Shown: in pieces, positions 24,233 to 37,948 of the stretch
How positions within the stretch are numbered: position 1 is the stretch's first letter
How the letters are laid out: every line of letters begins with the position of its first letter
Source of the DNA: Osmia lignaria lignaria
Taxonomy: Eukaryota > Arthropoda > Insecta > Hymenoptera > Megachilidae
DNA length: 64,000 nucleotides
Direction: 5' to 3'
NCBI RefSeq assembly: GCF_051020975.1
Contig: NW_027478158.1
Span: 1,984,001-2,048,000, forward strand
The notes under the pieces: generated by a model
The model's input: only the letters and a program-made list of their open reading frames with translations
The model's database searches: none
Told to the model about the DNA's origin: nothing
Program-made: the position numbers and the translations under genes

Positions 24233-26164
24233 TTGCAGATTTATTTCAAGGGAAGGGGCCTGACGGACATATTTCGAGATATTTCTTCTTCTTGTTGTTC
24301 TTCTTCTGCACAGCTAAGCTGGAAGTGGCATTTGCAGCTCGCAATAGTGCAGAGTTATCTCAAAGAGAGGGGCCACGGTGTTTCTGTATCTCTATTATGT
24401 TGGTGCGGCTTCGGAACTTTTAAATATCTCCATATATCTCGAAAACTACGCATCTGATCAAAAAATATTATAGAACATAAAAAGTAGGAAACTTAATTCT
24501 CTACAAATAAGGTCTCTTAACATTTTGCCATAGCTCGCTTCGTTTCCGAGATATTTGCAGATTTATCTCAAGGGAAGGGGCCTGACGGACATATTTCGAG
24601 ATATTTCTTCTTCTTGTTGTTCTTCTTCTGCACAGCTAAGCTGGAAGTGGCATTTGCAGCTCGCAATAGTGCAGAGTTATCTCAAAGAAAGGGGCCACGG
24701 TGTTTCTGTATCTCTATTATGTTGGTGCGGCTTCGGAACTTTTAAATATCTCGATATATCTCGAAAACTACGCTTCTGGTCAAAAAATATCATAGAACAT
24801 AAATTGTAGGAAACATAATTCTCTACAAAAAAGGTCTCTTAACATTTTGCCATAGCTCGCTTCGTTTCCGAGATATTTGCAGATATATCTCAAGGGAAGG
24901 GGCCTGACGGACATATTTCGAGATATTTCTTCTTCTTGTTGTTCTTCTTCTGCACAGCTAAGCTGGAAGTGGCATTTACAGCTCGCAATAGTGCAGAGTT
25001 ATCTCAAAGAAAGGGGCCACGGTGTTTCTGTATCTCTATTATGTTGGTGCGGCTTCGGAACTTTTAAATATCTTGATATATCTCGAGAACTACGCATCTG
25101 ATCAAAAAATATCATAGAACATAAAAAGTAGGAAACTTAATTCTCTACAAAAAAGGTCTCTTAACATTTTGCCATAGCTCGCTTCATTTCCGAGATATTT
25201 GCAGATTTATCTCAAGGGAATGGGCCTGACGGACATATTTCGAGATATTTCTTCTTCTTGTTGTTCTTCTTCTGCACAGCTAAGCTGGAAGTGGCATTTG
25301 CGGCTCGCACTAGTGCAGAGTTATCTCAAAGAAAGGGGCCACGGTGTTTCTGTATCTCTATTATGTTGGTGCGGCTTCGGAACTTTTAAATATCTTGATA
25401 TATCTCGAGAACTACGCATCTGATCAAAAAATATCATAGAACATAAATAGTAGGAAAATTAATTCTCTACAAAAAAGGTCTCTCAACATTTTGCCATAGC
25501 TCGCTTCGTTTCCGAGATATTTGCACATTTATCTCAAGGGAAGGGGCCTAACGGACATATTTCGAGATACTTCTTCTTCTTGTTGTTCTTCTTCTGCACA
25601 GCTAAGCGGGAAGTGGCATTTGCAGCTCGCAATAGTGCAGAGTTATCTCGAAGAAATGGGCCACAGTGTTTCTGTATTTCTATTATGTTGGTGCGGCTTC
25701 GGAAGTTTTAAATATCTTGATATATCTCGAGAACTACGCATCTGATCAAAAAATATCATAGAACATAAAAAGTAGGAAACTTAATTCTCTACAAAAAAGG
25801 TCTCTTAACATTTTGCCATAGCTCGCTTCGTTTCCGAGATATTTGCAGATTTATCTCAAGGGAAGGGGCCTGACGGACATATTTCGAGATATTTCTTCTT
25901 CTTGTTGTTCTTCTTCTGCACAGCTATACTGGAAGTGGCATTTCCAGCTCGCAATAGTGCAAAAGTTATCTCAAAGAAAGGGGCCACGGTGTTTCTGTAT
26001 CTCTATTATGTTGGTGCGGCTTCGGAACTTTTAGATATCTTGATATATCTCGAGAACTACGCATCTGATCAAAAAATATCATAGAACATTAAAAGTAGGA
26101 AACTTAATTCTCTCCAAAAACGTCTCTTAACATTTTGCCATAGCTCGCTTCGTTTCCGAGATAT
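24233..26164. repeat. Six-monomer segment, copy 1 (partner 38271-40203)
   Basis: Monomers 24233, 24555, 24877, 25199, 25521 and 25843 recur at a constant offset of 14,038 bp. The first three, with 23911, also recur at 32156-33443 (offset 8,245). Marks are TTTATTTCAAGG with CTCCATATATC (first), CTTCTGGTC with AAATTGTAGG (second), ATTTACAGCTC (third) and CACATTTATC with GATACTTC (fifth). Confidence 0.87.
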
Positions 26165-28093
26165 TTGCAGATTTATCTCAAGGGAAGGGGCCTGACGGAC
26201 ATATTTCGAGATATTTCTTCTTCTTGTGGTTCTTCTTCTGCACAGCTAAACTGGAAGTGGCATTTCCAGCTCGCAATAGTGCAGAGTTATCTCAAGGAAA
26301 GGGGCCACGGTGTTTCTGTATCTCTATTATGTTGGTGCGGCTTCGGAACCTTTAAATATCTTGATATATCTCGAGAACTACGCATCTGATCAAAAAATAT
26401 CATAGAACATAAAAAGTAGGAAACTTAATTCGCTACAAAAAAGGTCTGTTAACATTTTGCCATAGCTCGCTTTGTTTCCGAGATATTTGCAGATTTATCT
26501 CAAGGGAAGGGGCCTGACGGACATATTTCGAGATATTTCTTCTTGTTGTTCTTCTTCTGCACAGCTAAGCTGGAAGTGGCATTTGCGGCTCGCACTAGTG
26601 CAGAGTTATCTCAAAGAAAGGGGCCACGGTGTTTCTGTATCTCTATTATGTTGGTGCGGCTTCGGAACTTTTAAATATCTTGATATATCTCGAGAACTAC
26701 GCATCTGATCAAAAAATATCATAGAACATAAAAAGTAGGAAACTTAATTCTCTACAAAAAAGGTCTCTTAACATTTTGCCATAGCTCGCTTCGTTTCCGA
26801 GATATTTGCAGATTTATCTCAAGGGAAGGGGCCTGACGGACATATTTCGAGATATTTCTTCTTCTTGTTGTTCTTCTTCTGCACAGCTAAGCTGGAAGTG
26901 GCATTTGCAGCTCGCAATAGTGCAGAGTTATCTCAAAGAAAGGGGCCACGGTGTTTCTGTATCTCTATTATGTTGGTGCGGCTTCGGAACTTTTAAATAT
27001 CTTGATATATCTCAAGAACTACGCATCTGATCAAAAAATATCGTAGAACATAAAAAGTAGGAAACTTAATTCTCTACAAAAAAGGTCTCTTAACATTTTG
27101 CCATAGCTCGCTTCCTTTCCGAGATATTTGCAGATTTATCTCAAGGGAAGGGTCCTGACGGACATATTTCGAGATATTTCTTCTTCTTGTTGTTCTTCTT
27201 CTGCACAGCTATACTGGAAGTGGCATTTCCAGCTCGCAATAGTGCAAAAGTTATCTCAAAGAAAGGGGCCACGGTGTTTCTGTATCTCTATTATGTTGGT
27301 GCGGCTTCGGAACTTTTAGATATCTTGATATATCTCGAGAACTACGCATCTGATCAAAAAATATCATAGAACATAAAAAGTAGGAAACTTAATTCTCTCC
27401 AAAAACGTCTCTTAACATTTTGCCATAGCTCGCTTCGTTTCCGAGATATTTGCAGATTTATCTCAAGGGAAGGGGCCTGACGGACATATTTCGAGATATT
27501 TCTTCTTCTTGTTGTTCTTCTTCTGCACAGCTAAGCTGGAAGTGGCATTTGCAGCTCGCACTAGTGCAGAGTTATCTCAAAGAAAGGGGCCACGGTGTTT
27601 CTGTATCTCTATTATGTTGGTGCGGCTTCGGAACTTTTAAATATCTTGATATATCTCGAGAACTACGCATCTGATCAAAAAATATCGTAGAACATAAAAA
27701 GTAGGAAACTTAATTCTCTACAAAAAAGGTCTCTTAACATTTTGCCATAGCTCGCTTCGTTTCCGAGATATTTGCAGGTATATCTCAAGGGAAGGGGCCT
27801 GACGGACATATTTCGAGATATTTCTTCTTCTTGTTGTTCTTCTTCTGCACAGCTAAGCTGGAAGTGGCATTTGCAGCTCGCAATAGTGCAGAGTTATCTC
27901 AAAGAAAGGGGCCACGGTGTTTCTGTATCTCTATTATGTTGGTGCGGCTTCGGAACATTTAAATATCTTGATATATCTCCAGAACTACGCATCTGATCAA
28001 AAAATATCATACTATATAAAAAGTAGGAAACTTAATTCTCTACAAGAAAGGTCTCTAAACATTTTGCCATAGCTCGCTTCGTTTCCGAGATAT

Positions 28094-28301
28094 TTGCAGA
28101 TTTATTTCAAGGGAAGGGGCCACGGTGTTTCTGTATCTCTATTATGTTGGTGCGGCTTCGGAACTTTTAAATATCTCCATATATCTCGAAAACTACGCAT
28201 CTGATCAAAAAATATTATAGAACATAAAAAGTAGGAAACTTAATTCTCTACAAATAAGGTCTCTTAACATTTTGCCATAGCTCGCTTCGTTTCCGAGATA
28301 T
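28094..28301. repeat. Truncated monomer, 208 bp (114-bp internal deletion)
   Basis: It begins TTTATTTCAAGGGAAGGGGC and runs directly into CACGGTGTTTCTG, so everything between the two internal repeat copies is missing. The junction lies in AGGGGCC at 28115-28121, which is present at both ends of the deleted interval in full-length copies. The 3' end (CTCCATATATC, AATATTATAG, CAAATAAGG) identifies the parent as the 24233/32478/34409 subtype; 34409 is the intact equivalent in the partner segment. It is the only large deletion in the window. Confidence 0.93.
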
Positions 28302-28620
28302 TTGCAGATTTATCTCAAGGGAAGGGGCCTGACGGACATATTTCGAGATATTTCTTCTTGTTGTTCTTCTTCTGCACAGCTAAGCTGGAATTGGCATTTG
28401 CGGCTCGCACTAGTGCAGAGTTATCTCAAAGAAAGGGGCCACGGTGTTTCTGTATCTCTATTATGTTGGTGCGGCTTCGGAACTTTTAAATATCTTGATA
28501 TATCTCGAGAACTACGCATCTGATCAAAAAATATCATAGAACATAAAAAGTAGGAAACTTAATTCTCTACAAAAAAGGTCTCTTAACATTTTGCCATAGC
28601 TCGCTTCGTTTCCGAGATAT

Positions 28621-30227
28621 TTGCAGATTTATCTCAAGGGAAGGGGCCTGACGGACATATTTCGAGATATTTCTTCTTCTTGTTGTTCTTCTTCTGCACA
28701 GCTAAGCTGGAAGTGGCATTTGCAGCTCGCAATAGTGCAGAGTTATCTCAAAGAAAGGGGCCACGGTGTTTCTGTATCTCTATTATGTTGGTGCGGCTTC
28801 GGAACTTTTAAATATCTTGATATATCTCAAGAACTACGCATCTGATCAAAAAATATCGTAGAACATAAAAAGTAGGAAACTTAATTCTCTACAAAAAAGG
28901 TCTCTTAACATTTTGCCATAGCTCGCTTCCTTTCCGAGATATTTGCAGATTTATCTCAAGGGAAGGGGCCTGACGGACATATTTCGAGATATTTCTTCTT
29001 CTTGTTGTTCTTCTTCTGCACAGCTAAGCGGGAAGTGGCATTTGCAGCTCGCAATAGTGCAGAGTTATCTCAAAGAAATGGGCCACAGTGTTTCTGTATT
29101 TCTATTATGTTGGTGCGGCTTCGGAAGTTTTAAATATCTTGATATATCTCGAGAACTACGCATCTGATCAAAAAATATCGTAGAACATAAAAAGTAGGAA
29201 ACTTAATTCTCTACGAAAAAGGTCTCTTAACATTTTGCCATAGCTCGCTTCGTTTCCGAGATATTTGCAGATTTATCTCAAGGGAAGGGGCCTGACGGAC
29301 ATATTTCGAGATATTTCTTCTTCTTGTTGTTCTTCTTCTGCACAGCTATACTGGAAGTGGCATTTCCAGCTCGCAATAGTGCAAAAGTTATCTCAAAGAA
29401 AGGGGCCACGGTGTTTCTGTATCTCTATTATGTTGGTGCGGCTTCGGAACTTTTAGATATCTTGATATATCTCGAGAACTACGCATCTGATCAAAAAATA
29501 TCATAGAACATAAAAAGTAGGAAACTTAATTCTCTCCAAAAACGTCTCTTAACATTTTGCCATAGCTCGCTTCGTTTCCGAGATATTTGCAGATTTATCT
29601 CAAGGGAAGGGGCCTGACGGACATATTTCGAGATATTTCTTCTTCTTGTTGTTCTTCTTCTGCACAGCTAAGCTGGAAGTGGCATTTGCAGCTCGCACTA
29701 GTGCAGAGTTATCTCAAAGAAAGGGGCCACGGTGTTTCTGTATCTCTATTATGTTGGTGCGGCTTCGGAACTTTTAAATATCTTGATATATCTCGAGAAC
29801 TACGCATCTGATCAAAAAATATCGTAGAACATAAAAAGTAGGAAACTTAATTCTCTACAAAAAAGGTCTCTTAACATTTTGCCATAGCTCGCTTCGTTTC
29901 CGAGATATTTGCAGGTATATCTCAAGGGAAGGGGCCTGACGGACATATTTCGAGATATTTCTTCTTGTTGTTCTTCTTCTGCACAGCTAAGCTGGAAGTG
30001 GCATTTGCGGCTCGCACTAGTGCAGAGTTATCTCAAAGAAAGGGGCCACGGTGTTTCTGTATCTCTATTATGTTGGTGCGGCTTCGGAACTTTTAAATAT
30101 CTTGATATATCTCGAGAACTACGCATCTGATCAAAAAATATCGTAGAACATAAAAAGTAGGAAACTTAATTCTCTACAAAAAAGCTCTCTTAACATTTTG
30201 CCATAGCTCGCTTCGTTTCCGAGATAT
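28621..30227. repeat. Five-monomer segment, copy 2 of three; last monomer chimeric
   Basis: Monomers 28621, 28943, 29265 and 29587 match the segment at 21979. The fifth (29909) starts CAGGTATATC as expected, but then has the TTC deletion and GCGGCTCGCACTAG, which belong to the class at 20375. The monomer after it (30228) matches 20694. The junction between two source segments therefore lies inside 29909. Confidence 0.85.
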
Positions 30228-31511
30228 TTGCAGATTTATCTCAAGGGAAGGGGCCTGACGGACATATTTCGAGATATTTCTTCGTCTTGTTGTTCTTCTT
30301 CTGCACAGCTAAACTGGAAGTGGCATTTCCAGCTCGCAATAGTGCAGAGTTATCTCAAAGAATGGGGCCACGGTGTTTTTGAATCTCTATTATGTTGGTG
30401 CGGCTTCGGAACTTTTAAATATCTCGATATATCTCGAAAACTACGCTTCTGATCAAAAAATATCATAGAACATAAAACGTAGGAAACTTAATTCTCTACA
30501 AAAAAGGTCTCTTAACATTTTGCCATAGCTCGCTTCGTTTCCGAGATATTTGCAGATTTATCTCAAGGGAAGGGGCCTGACGGACATATTTCGAGATATT
30601 TCTTCTTCTTGTTGTTCTTCCTCTGCACAGCTAAGCTGGAAGTGGGATTTGCAGCTCGCAATAGTGCAGAGTTATCTCAAAGAAAGGGTCCACGGTGTTT
30701 CTGTATCTCTATTATGTTGGTGCGGCTTCGGAACTTTTAAATATCTTGATATATCTCGAGAACTACGCATCTGATCAAAAAACATCATAGAACATAAAAA
30801 GTAGGAAACTTAATTCTCTACAAAAAAGGGCTCTTAACATTTTGCCATAGCTCGCTTCGTTTCCGAGATATTTGCAGATTTATTTCAAGGGAAGGGGCCT
30901 GACGGACATATTTCGAGATATTTCTTCTTCTTGTGGTTCTTCTTCTGCACAGCTAAACTGGAAGTGGCATTTCCAGCTCGCAATAGTGCAGAGTTATCTC
31001 AAGGAAAGGGGCCACGGTGTTTCTGTATCTCTATTATGTTGGTGCGGCTTCGGAACCTTTAAATATCTTGATATATCTCGAGAACTACGCATCTGATCAA
31101 AAAATATCATAGAACATAAAAAGTAGGAAACTTAATTGGCTACAAAAAAGGTCTCTTAACATTTTGCCATAGCTCGCTTTGTTTCCGAGATATTTGCAGA
31201 TTTATCTCAAGGGAAGGGGCCTGACGGACATATTTCGAGATATTTCTTCTTGTTGTTCTTCTTCTGCACAGCTAAGCTGGAAGTGGCATTTGCGGCTCGC
31301 ACTAGTGCAGAGTTATCTCAAAGAAAGGGGCCACGGTGTTTCTGTATCTCTATTATGTTGGTGCGGCTTCGGAACTTTTAGATATCTTGATATATCTCGA
31401 GAACTACGCATCTGATCAAAAAATATCATAGAACATAAAAAGTAGGAAACTTAATTCTCTCCAAAAACGTCTCTTAACATTTTGCCATAGCTCGCTTCGT
31501 TTCCGAGATAT
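30228..31511. repeat. Four-monomer segment, copy 2 (partner 20694-21978)
   Basis: Monomers 30228, 30550, 30872 and 31194 follow the order and rare marks of 20694 to 21660. The third and fourth are also found at 26165 and 26487 (offset 4,827 from 21338, and 4,707 to 30872). The last monomer, 31194, is 318 bp: one TTC is missing and its 3' end is of the GCTATACTGG-type with CTCCAAAAACG (1 bp short), so it is a chimera. Confidence 0.87.
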
Positions 31512-33443
31512 TTGCAGATTTATCTCAAGGGAAGGGGCCTGACGGACATATTTCGAGATATTTCTTCTTCTTGTTGTTCTTCTTCTGCACAGCTAAGCTG
31601 GAAGTGGCATTTGCAGCTCGCACTAGTGCAGAGTTATCTCAAAGAAAGGGGCCACGGTGTTTCTGTATCTCTATTATGTTGGTGCGGCTTCGGAACTTTT
31701 AAATATCTTGATATATCTCGAGAACTACGCATCTGATCAAAAAATATCGTAGAACATAAAAAGTAGGAAACTTAATTCTCTACAAAAAAGGTGTCTTAAC
31801 ATTTTGCCATAGCTCGCTTCGTTTCCGAGATATTTGCAGGTATATCTCAAGGGAAGGGGCCTGACGGACATATTTCGAGATATTTCTTCTTCTTGTTGTT
31901 CTTCTTCTGCACAGCTAAGCTGGAAGTGGCATTTGCAGCTCGCAATAGTGCAGAGTTATCTCAAAGAAAGGGGCCACGGTGTTTCTGTATCTCTATTATG
32001 TTGGTGCGGCTTCGGAACTTTTAAATATCTCGATATATCTCGAAAACTACGCATCTGATCAAAAAATATTATAGAACATGAAAAGTAGGAAACTTAATTC
32101 TCTACAAAAAAGGTCTCTTAACATTTTGCCATAGCTCTCTTCGTTTCCGAGATATTTGCAGATTTATCTCAAGGGAAGGGGCCTGACGGACATATTTCGA
32201 GATATTTCTTCTTCTTGTTGTTCTTCTTCTGCACAGCTAAGCTGGAAGTGTCATTTGCGGTTCGCACTAGTGCAGACTTATCTCAAAGAAAGGGGCCACG
32301 GTGTTTCTGTATCTCTATTATGTTGGTGCGGCTTCGGAACTTTTAAATATCTTGATATATCTCGTGAACTACGCATCTGATCAAAAAATATCATACTATA
32401 TAAAAAGTAGGAAACTTAATTCTCTACAAGAAAGGTCTCTAAACATTTTGCCATAGCTCGCTTCGTTTCCGAGATATTTGCAGATTTATTTCAAGGGAAG
32501 GGGCCTGACGGACATATTTCGAGATATTTCTTCTTCTTGTTGTTCTTCTTCTGCACAGCTAAGCTGGAAGTGGCATTTGCAGCTCGCAATAGTGCAGAGT
32601 TATCTCAAAGAGAGGGGCCACGGTGTTTCTGTATCTCTATTATGTTGGTGCGGCTTCGGAACTTTTAAATATCTCCATATATCTCGAAAACTACGCATCT
32701 GATCAAAAAATATTATAGAACATAAAAAGTAGGAAACTTAATTCTCTACAAATAAGGTCTCTTAACATTTTGCCATAGCTCGCTTCGTTTCCGAGATATT
32801 TGCAGATTTATCTCAAGGGAAGGGGCCTGACGGACATATTTCGAGATATTTCTTCTTCTTGTTGTTCTTCTTCTGCACAGCTAAGCTGGAAGTGGCATTT
32901 GCAGCTCGCAATAGTGCAGAGTTATCTCAAAGAAAGGGGCCACGGTGTTTCTGTATCTCTATTATGTTGGTGCGGCTTCGGAACTTTTAAATATCTCGAT
33001 ATATCTCGAAAACTACGCTTCTGGTCAAAAAATATCATAGAACATAAATTGTAGGAAACATAATTCTCTACAAAAAAGGTCTCTTAACATTTTGCCAGAG
33101 CTCGCTTCGTTTCCGAGATATTTGCAGATATATCTCAAGGGAAGGGGCCTGACGGACATATTTCGAGATATTTCTTCTTCTTGTTGTTCTTCTTCTGCAC
33201 AGCTAAGCTGGAAGTGGCATTTACAGCTCGCAATAGTGCAGAGTTATCTCAAAGAAAGGGGCCACGGTGTTTCTGTATCTCTATTATGTTGGTGCGGCTT
33301 CGGAACTTTTAAATATCTTGATATATCTCGAGAACTACGCATCTGATCAAAAAATATCATAGAACATAAAAAGTAGGAAACTTAATTCTCTACAAAAAAG
33401 GTCTCTTAACATTTTGCCATAGCTCGCTTCCTTTCCGAGATAT

Positions 33444-33764
33444 TTGCAGATTTAACTCAAGGGAAGGGGCCTGACGGACATATTTCGAGATATTTCTTCT
33501 TCTTGTTGTTCTTCTTCTGCACAGCTAAGCGGGAAGTGGCATTTGCAGCTCGCAATAGTGCAGAGTTATCTCAAAGAAATGGGCCACAGTGTTTCTGTAT
33601 TTCTATTATGTTGGTGCGGCTTCGGAAGTTTTAAATATCTTGATATATCTCGAGAACTACGCATCTGATCAAAAAATATCATAGAACATAAAAAGTAGGA
33701 AACTTAATTCTCTCCAAAAACGTCTCTTAACATTTTGCCATAGCTCGCTTCGTTTCCGAGATAT
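33444..33764. repeat. 321-bp chimeric monomer (AGCGGG start, GCTATACTGG-type end)
   Basis: The first two thirds match the AGCGGG subtype (AAGAAATGGGCC, GGAAGTTTTAAA), while the end has CTCCAAAAACGTCTC, the -1 bp form linked to the GCTATACTGG subtype. The start has TTTAACTCAAGG, which introduces a stop in the usual frame. Confidence 0.82.
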
Positions 33765-35049
33765 TTGCAGATTTATCTCAAGGGAAGGGGCCTGACGGAC
33801 ATATTTCGAGATATTTCTTCTTCTTGTTGTTCTTCTTCTGCACAGCTAAGCTGGAAGTGGCATTTGCAGCTCGCACTAGTGCAGAGTTATCTCAAAGAAA
33901 GGGGCCACGGTGTTTCTGTATCTCTATTATGTTGGTGCGGCTTCGGAACTTTTAAATATCTTGATATATCTCGAGAACTACGCATCTGATCAAAAAATAT
34001 CGTAGAACATAAAAAGTAGGAAACTTAATTCTCTACAAAAAAGGTCTCTTAACATTTTGCCATAGCTCGCTTCGTTTCCGAGATATTTGCAGGTATATCT
34101 CAAGGGAAGGGGCCTGACGGACATATTTCGAGATATTTCTTCTTCTTGTTGTTCTTCTTCTGCACAGCTAAGCTGGAAGTGGCATTTGCAGCTCGCAATA
34201 GTGCAGAGTTATCTCAAAGAAAGGGGCCACGGTGTTTCTGTATCTCTATTATGTTGGTGCGGCTTCGGAACATTTAAATATCTTGATATATCTCCAGAAC
34301 TACGCATCTGATCAAAAAATATCATACTATATAAAAAGTAGGAAACTTAATTCTCTACAAGAAAGGTCTCTAAACATTTTGCCATAGCTCGCTTCGTTTC
34401 CGAGATATTTGCAGATTTATTTCAAGGGAAGGGGCCTGACGGACATATTTCGAGATATTTCTTCTTCTTGTTGTTCTTCTTCTGCACAGCTAAGCTGGAA
34501 GTGGCATTTGCAGCTCGCAATAGTGCAGAGTTATCTCAAAGAGAGGGGCCACGGTGTTTCTGTATCTCTATTATGTTGGTGCGGCTTCGGAACTTTTAAA
34601 TATCTCCATATATCTCGAAAACTACGCATCTGATCAAAAAATATTATAGAACATAAAAAGTAGGAAACTTAATTCTCTACAAATAAGGTCTCTTAACATT
34701 TTGCCATAGCTCGCTTCGTTTCCGAGATATTTGCAGATTTATCTCAAGGGAAGGGGCCTGACGGACATATTTCGAGATATTTCTTCTTGTTGTTCTTCTT
34801 CTGCACAGCTAAGCTGGAAGTGGCATTTGCGGCTCGCACTAGTGCAGAGTTATCTCAAAGAAAGGGGCCACGGTGTTTCTGTATCTCTATTATGTTGGTG
34901 CGGCTTCGGAACTTTTAAATATCTTGATATATCTCGAGAACTACGCATCTGATCAAAAAATATCATAGAACATAAAAAGTAGGAAACTTAATTCTCTACA
35001 AAAAAGGTCTCTTAACATTTTGCCATAGCTCGCTTCGTTTCCGAGATAT

Positions 35050-36981
35050 TTGCAGATTTATCTCAAGGGAAGGGGCCTGACGGACATATTTCGAGATATT
35101 TCTTCTTCTTGTTGTTCTTCTTCTGCACAGCTAAGCTGGAAGTGGCATTTGCAGCTCGCAATAGTGCAGAGTTATCTCAAAGAAAGGGGCCACGGTGTTT
35201 CTGTATCTCTATTATGTTGGTGCGGCTTCGGAACTTTTAAATATCTTGATATATCTCAAGAACTACGCATCTGATCAAAAAATATCGTAGAACATAAAAA
35301 GTAGGAAACTTAATTCTCTACAAAAAAGGTCTCTTAACATTTTGCCATAGCTCGCTTCCTTTCCGAGATATTTGCAGATTTATCTCAAGGGAAGGGGCCT
35401 GACGGACATATTTCGAGATATTTCTTCTTCTTGTTGTTCTTCTTCTGCACAGCTAAGCGGGAAGTGGCATTTGCAGCTCGCAATAGTGCAGAGTTATCTC
35501 AAAGAAATGGGCCACAGTGTTTCTGTATTTCTATTATGTTGGTGCGGCTTCGGAAGTTTTAAATATCTTGATATATCTCGAGAACTACGCATCTGATCAA
35601 AAAATATCGTAGAACATAAAAAGTAGGAAACTTAATTCTCTACGAAAAAGGTCTCTTAACATTTTGCCATAGCTCGCTTCGTTTCCGAGATATTTGCAGA
35701 TTTATCTCAAGGGAAGGGGCCTGACGGACATATTTCGAGATATTTCTTCTTCTTGTTGTTCTTCTTCTGCACAGCTATACTGGAAGTGGCATTTCCAGCT
35801 CGCAATAGTGCAAAAGTTATCTCAAAGAAAGGGGCCACGGTGTTTCTGTATCTCTATTATGTTGGTGCGGCTTCGGAACTTTTAGATATCTTGATATATC
35901 TCGAGAACTACGCATCTGATCAAAAAATATCATAGAACATAAAAAGTAGGAAACTTAATTCTCTCCAAAAACGTCTCTTAACATTTTGCCATAGCTCGCT
36001 TCGTTTCCGAGATATTTGCAGATTTATCTCAAGGGAAGGGGCCTGACGGACATATTTCGAGATATTTCTTCTTCTTGTTGTTCTTCTTCTGCACAGCTAA
36101 GCTGGAAGTGGCATTTGCAGCTCGCACTAGTGCAGAGTTATCTCAAAGAAAGGGGCCACGGTGTTTCTGTATCTCTATTATGTTGGTGCGGCTTCGGAAC
36201 TTTTAAATATCTTGATATATCTCGAGAACTACGCATCTGATCAAAAAATATCGTAGAACATAAAAAGTAGGAAACTTAATTCTCTACAAAAAAGGTCTCT
36301 TAACATTTTGCCATAGCTCGCTTCGTTTCCGAGATATTTGCAGGTATATCTCAAGGGAAGGGGCCTGACGGACATATTTCGAGATATTTCTTCTTCTTGT
36401 TGTTCTTCTTCTGCACAGCTAAGCTGGAAGTGGCATTTGCAGCTCGCAATAGTGCAGAGTTATCTCAAAGAAAGGGGCCACGGTGTTTCTGTATCTCTAT
36501 TATGTTGGTGCGGCTTCGGAACATTTAAATATCTTGATATATCTCCAGAACTACGCATCTGATCAAAAAATATCATAGAACATAAAAAGTAGGAAACTTA
36601 ATTGTCTACAAAAAAGGTCTCTTAACATTTTGCCATAGCTCGCTTCGTTTCCGAGATATTTGCAGATTTATCTCAAGGGAAGGGGCCTGACGGACATATT
36701 TCGAGATATTTCTTCTTCTTGTTGTTCTTCTTCTGCACAGCTAAACTGGAAGTGGCATTTCCAGCTCGCAATAGTGCAGAGTTATCTCAAAGAAAGGGGC
36801 CACGGTGTTTCTGTATCTCTATTATGTTGGTGCGGCTTCGGAACTTTTAAATATCTCGATATATCTCGAAAACTACGCATCTGATCAAAAAATATTATAG
36901 AACATGAAAAGTAGGAAACTTAATTCTCTACAAAAAAGGTCTCTTAACATTTTGCCATAGCTCGCTTCGTTTCCGAGATAT
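35050..36981. repeat. Five-monomer segment, copy 3 of three, plus one matching monomer
   Basis: Monomers 35050, 35372, 35694, 36016 and 36338 repeat 21979 to 23267. The match continues into 36660, which corresponds to 23589: both are preceded by TTAATTGTCTAC and have TTTCCAGCTCGC. 36982 then departs (CTTCTGCTGCACAG). The same order of the last two subtypes is seen at 41491-41813. Confidence 0.87.
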
Positions 36982-37303
36982 TTGCAGATTTATCTCAAGG
37001 GAAGGGGCCTGACGGACATATTTCGAGATATTTCTTCTTCTTGTTGTTCTTCTGCTGCACAGCTAAGCTGGAAGTGGCATTTGCGGCTCGCACTAGTGCA
37101 GAGTTATCTCAAAGAAAGGGGCCACGGTGTTTCTGTATCTCTATTATGTTGGTGCGGCTTCGGAACTTTTAAATATCTTGATATATCTCGAGAACTACGC
37201 ATCTGATCAAAAAATATCATAGAACATAAATAGTAGGAAAATTAATTCTCTACAAAAAAGGTCTCTCAACATTTTGCCATAGCTCGCTTCGTTTCCGAGA
37301 TAT

Positions 37304-37948
37304 TTGCACATTTATCTCAAGGGAAGGGGCCTAACGGACATATTTCGAGATACTTCTTCTTCTTGTTGTTCTTCTTCTGCACAGCTAAGCGGGAAGTGGC
37401 ATTTGCAGCTCGCAATAGTGCAGAGTTATCTCAAAGAAATGGGCCACAGTGTTTCTGTATTTCTATTATGTTGGTGCGGCTTCGGAAGTTTTAAATATCT
37501 TGATATATCTCGAGAACTACGCATCTGATCAAAAAATATCATAGAACATAAAAAGTAGGAAACTTAATTCTCTACAAAAAAGGTCTCTTAACATTTTGCC
37601 ATAGCTCGCTTCGTTTCCGAGATATTTGCAGATTTATCTCAAGGGAAGGGGCCTGACGGACATATTTCGAGATATTTCTTCTTCTTGTTGTTCTTCTTCT
37701 GCACAGCTATACTGGAAGTGGCATTTCCAGCTCGCAATAGTGCAAAAGTTATCTCAAAGAAAGGGGCCACGGTGTTTCTGTATCTCTATTATGTTGGTGC
37801 GGCTTCGGAACTTTTGAATATCTTGATATATCTCGTGAACTACGCATCTGATCAAAAAATATCATACTATATAAAAAGTAGGAAACTTAATTCTCTACAA
37901 GAAAGGTCTCTAAACATTTTGCCATAGCTCGCTTCGTTTCCGAGATAT
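37304..37948. repeat. Two-monomer segment duplicated 2,255 bp away (39559-40203)
   Basis: 37304 and 37626 match 39559 and 39881, including the unusual 3' end of the second (CTCGTGAAC, CATACTATATAAAAAG, CTACAAGAAAGG, CTCTAAAC) and its 323-bp length. The following monomers 37949 and 40204 share only their 5' start. 2,255 is 7 x 322 + 1. Confidence 0.85.
37626..37948. repeat. 323-bp chimeric monomer (GCTATACTGG start, 23911-type end)
   Basis: It carries the +1 form GTGCAAAAG but not the linked -1 form; the 3' end is instead CTCGTGAAC, CATACTATATAAAAAG and CTACAAGAAAGG, as in 23911 and 32156. 39881 is the same. These are the complementary length class to the 321-bp chimeras. Confidence 0.83.
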
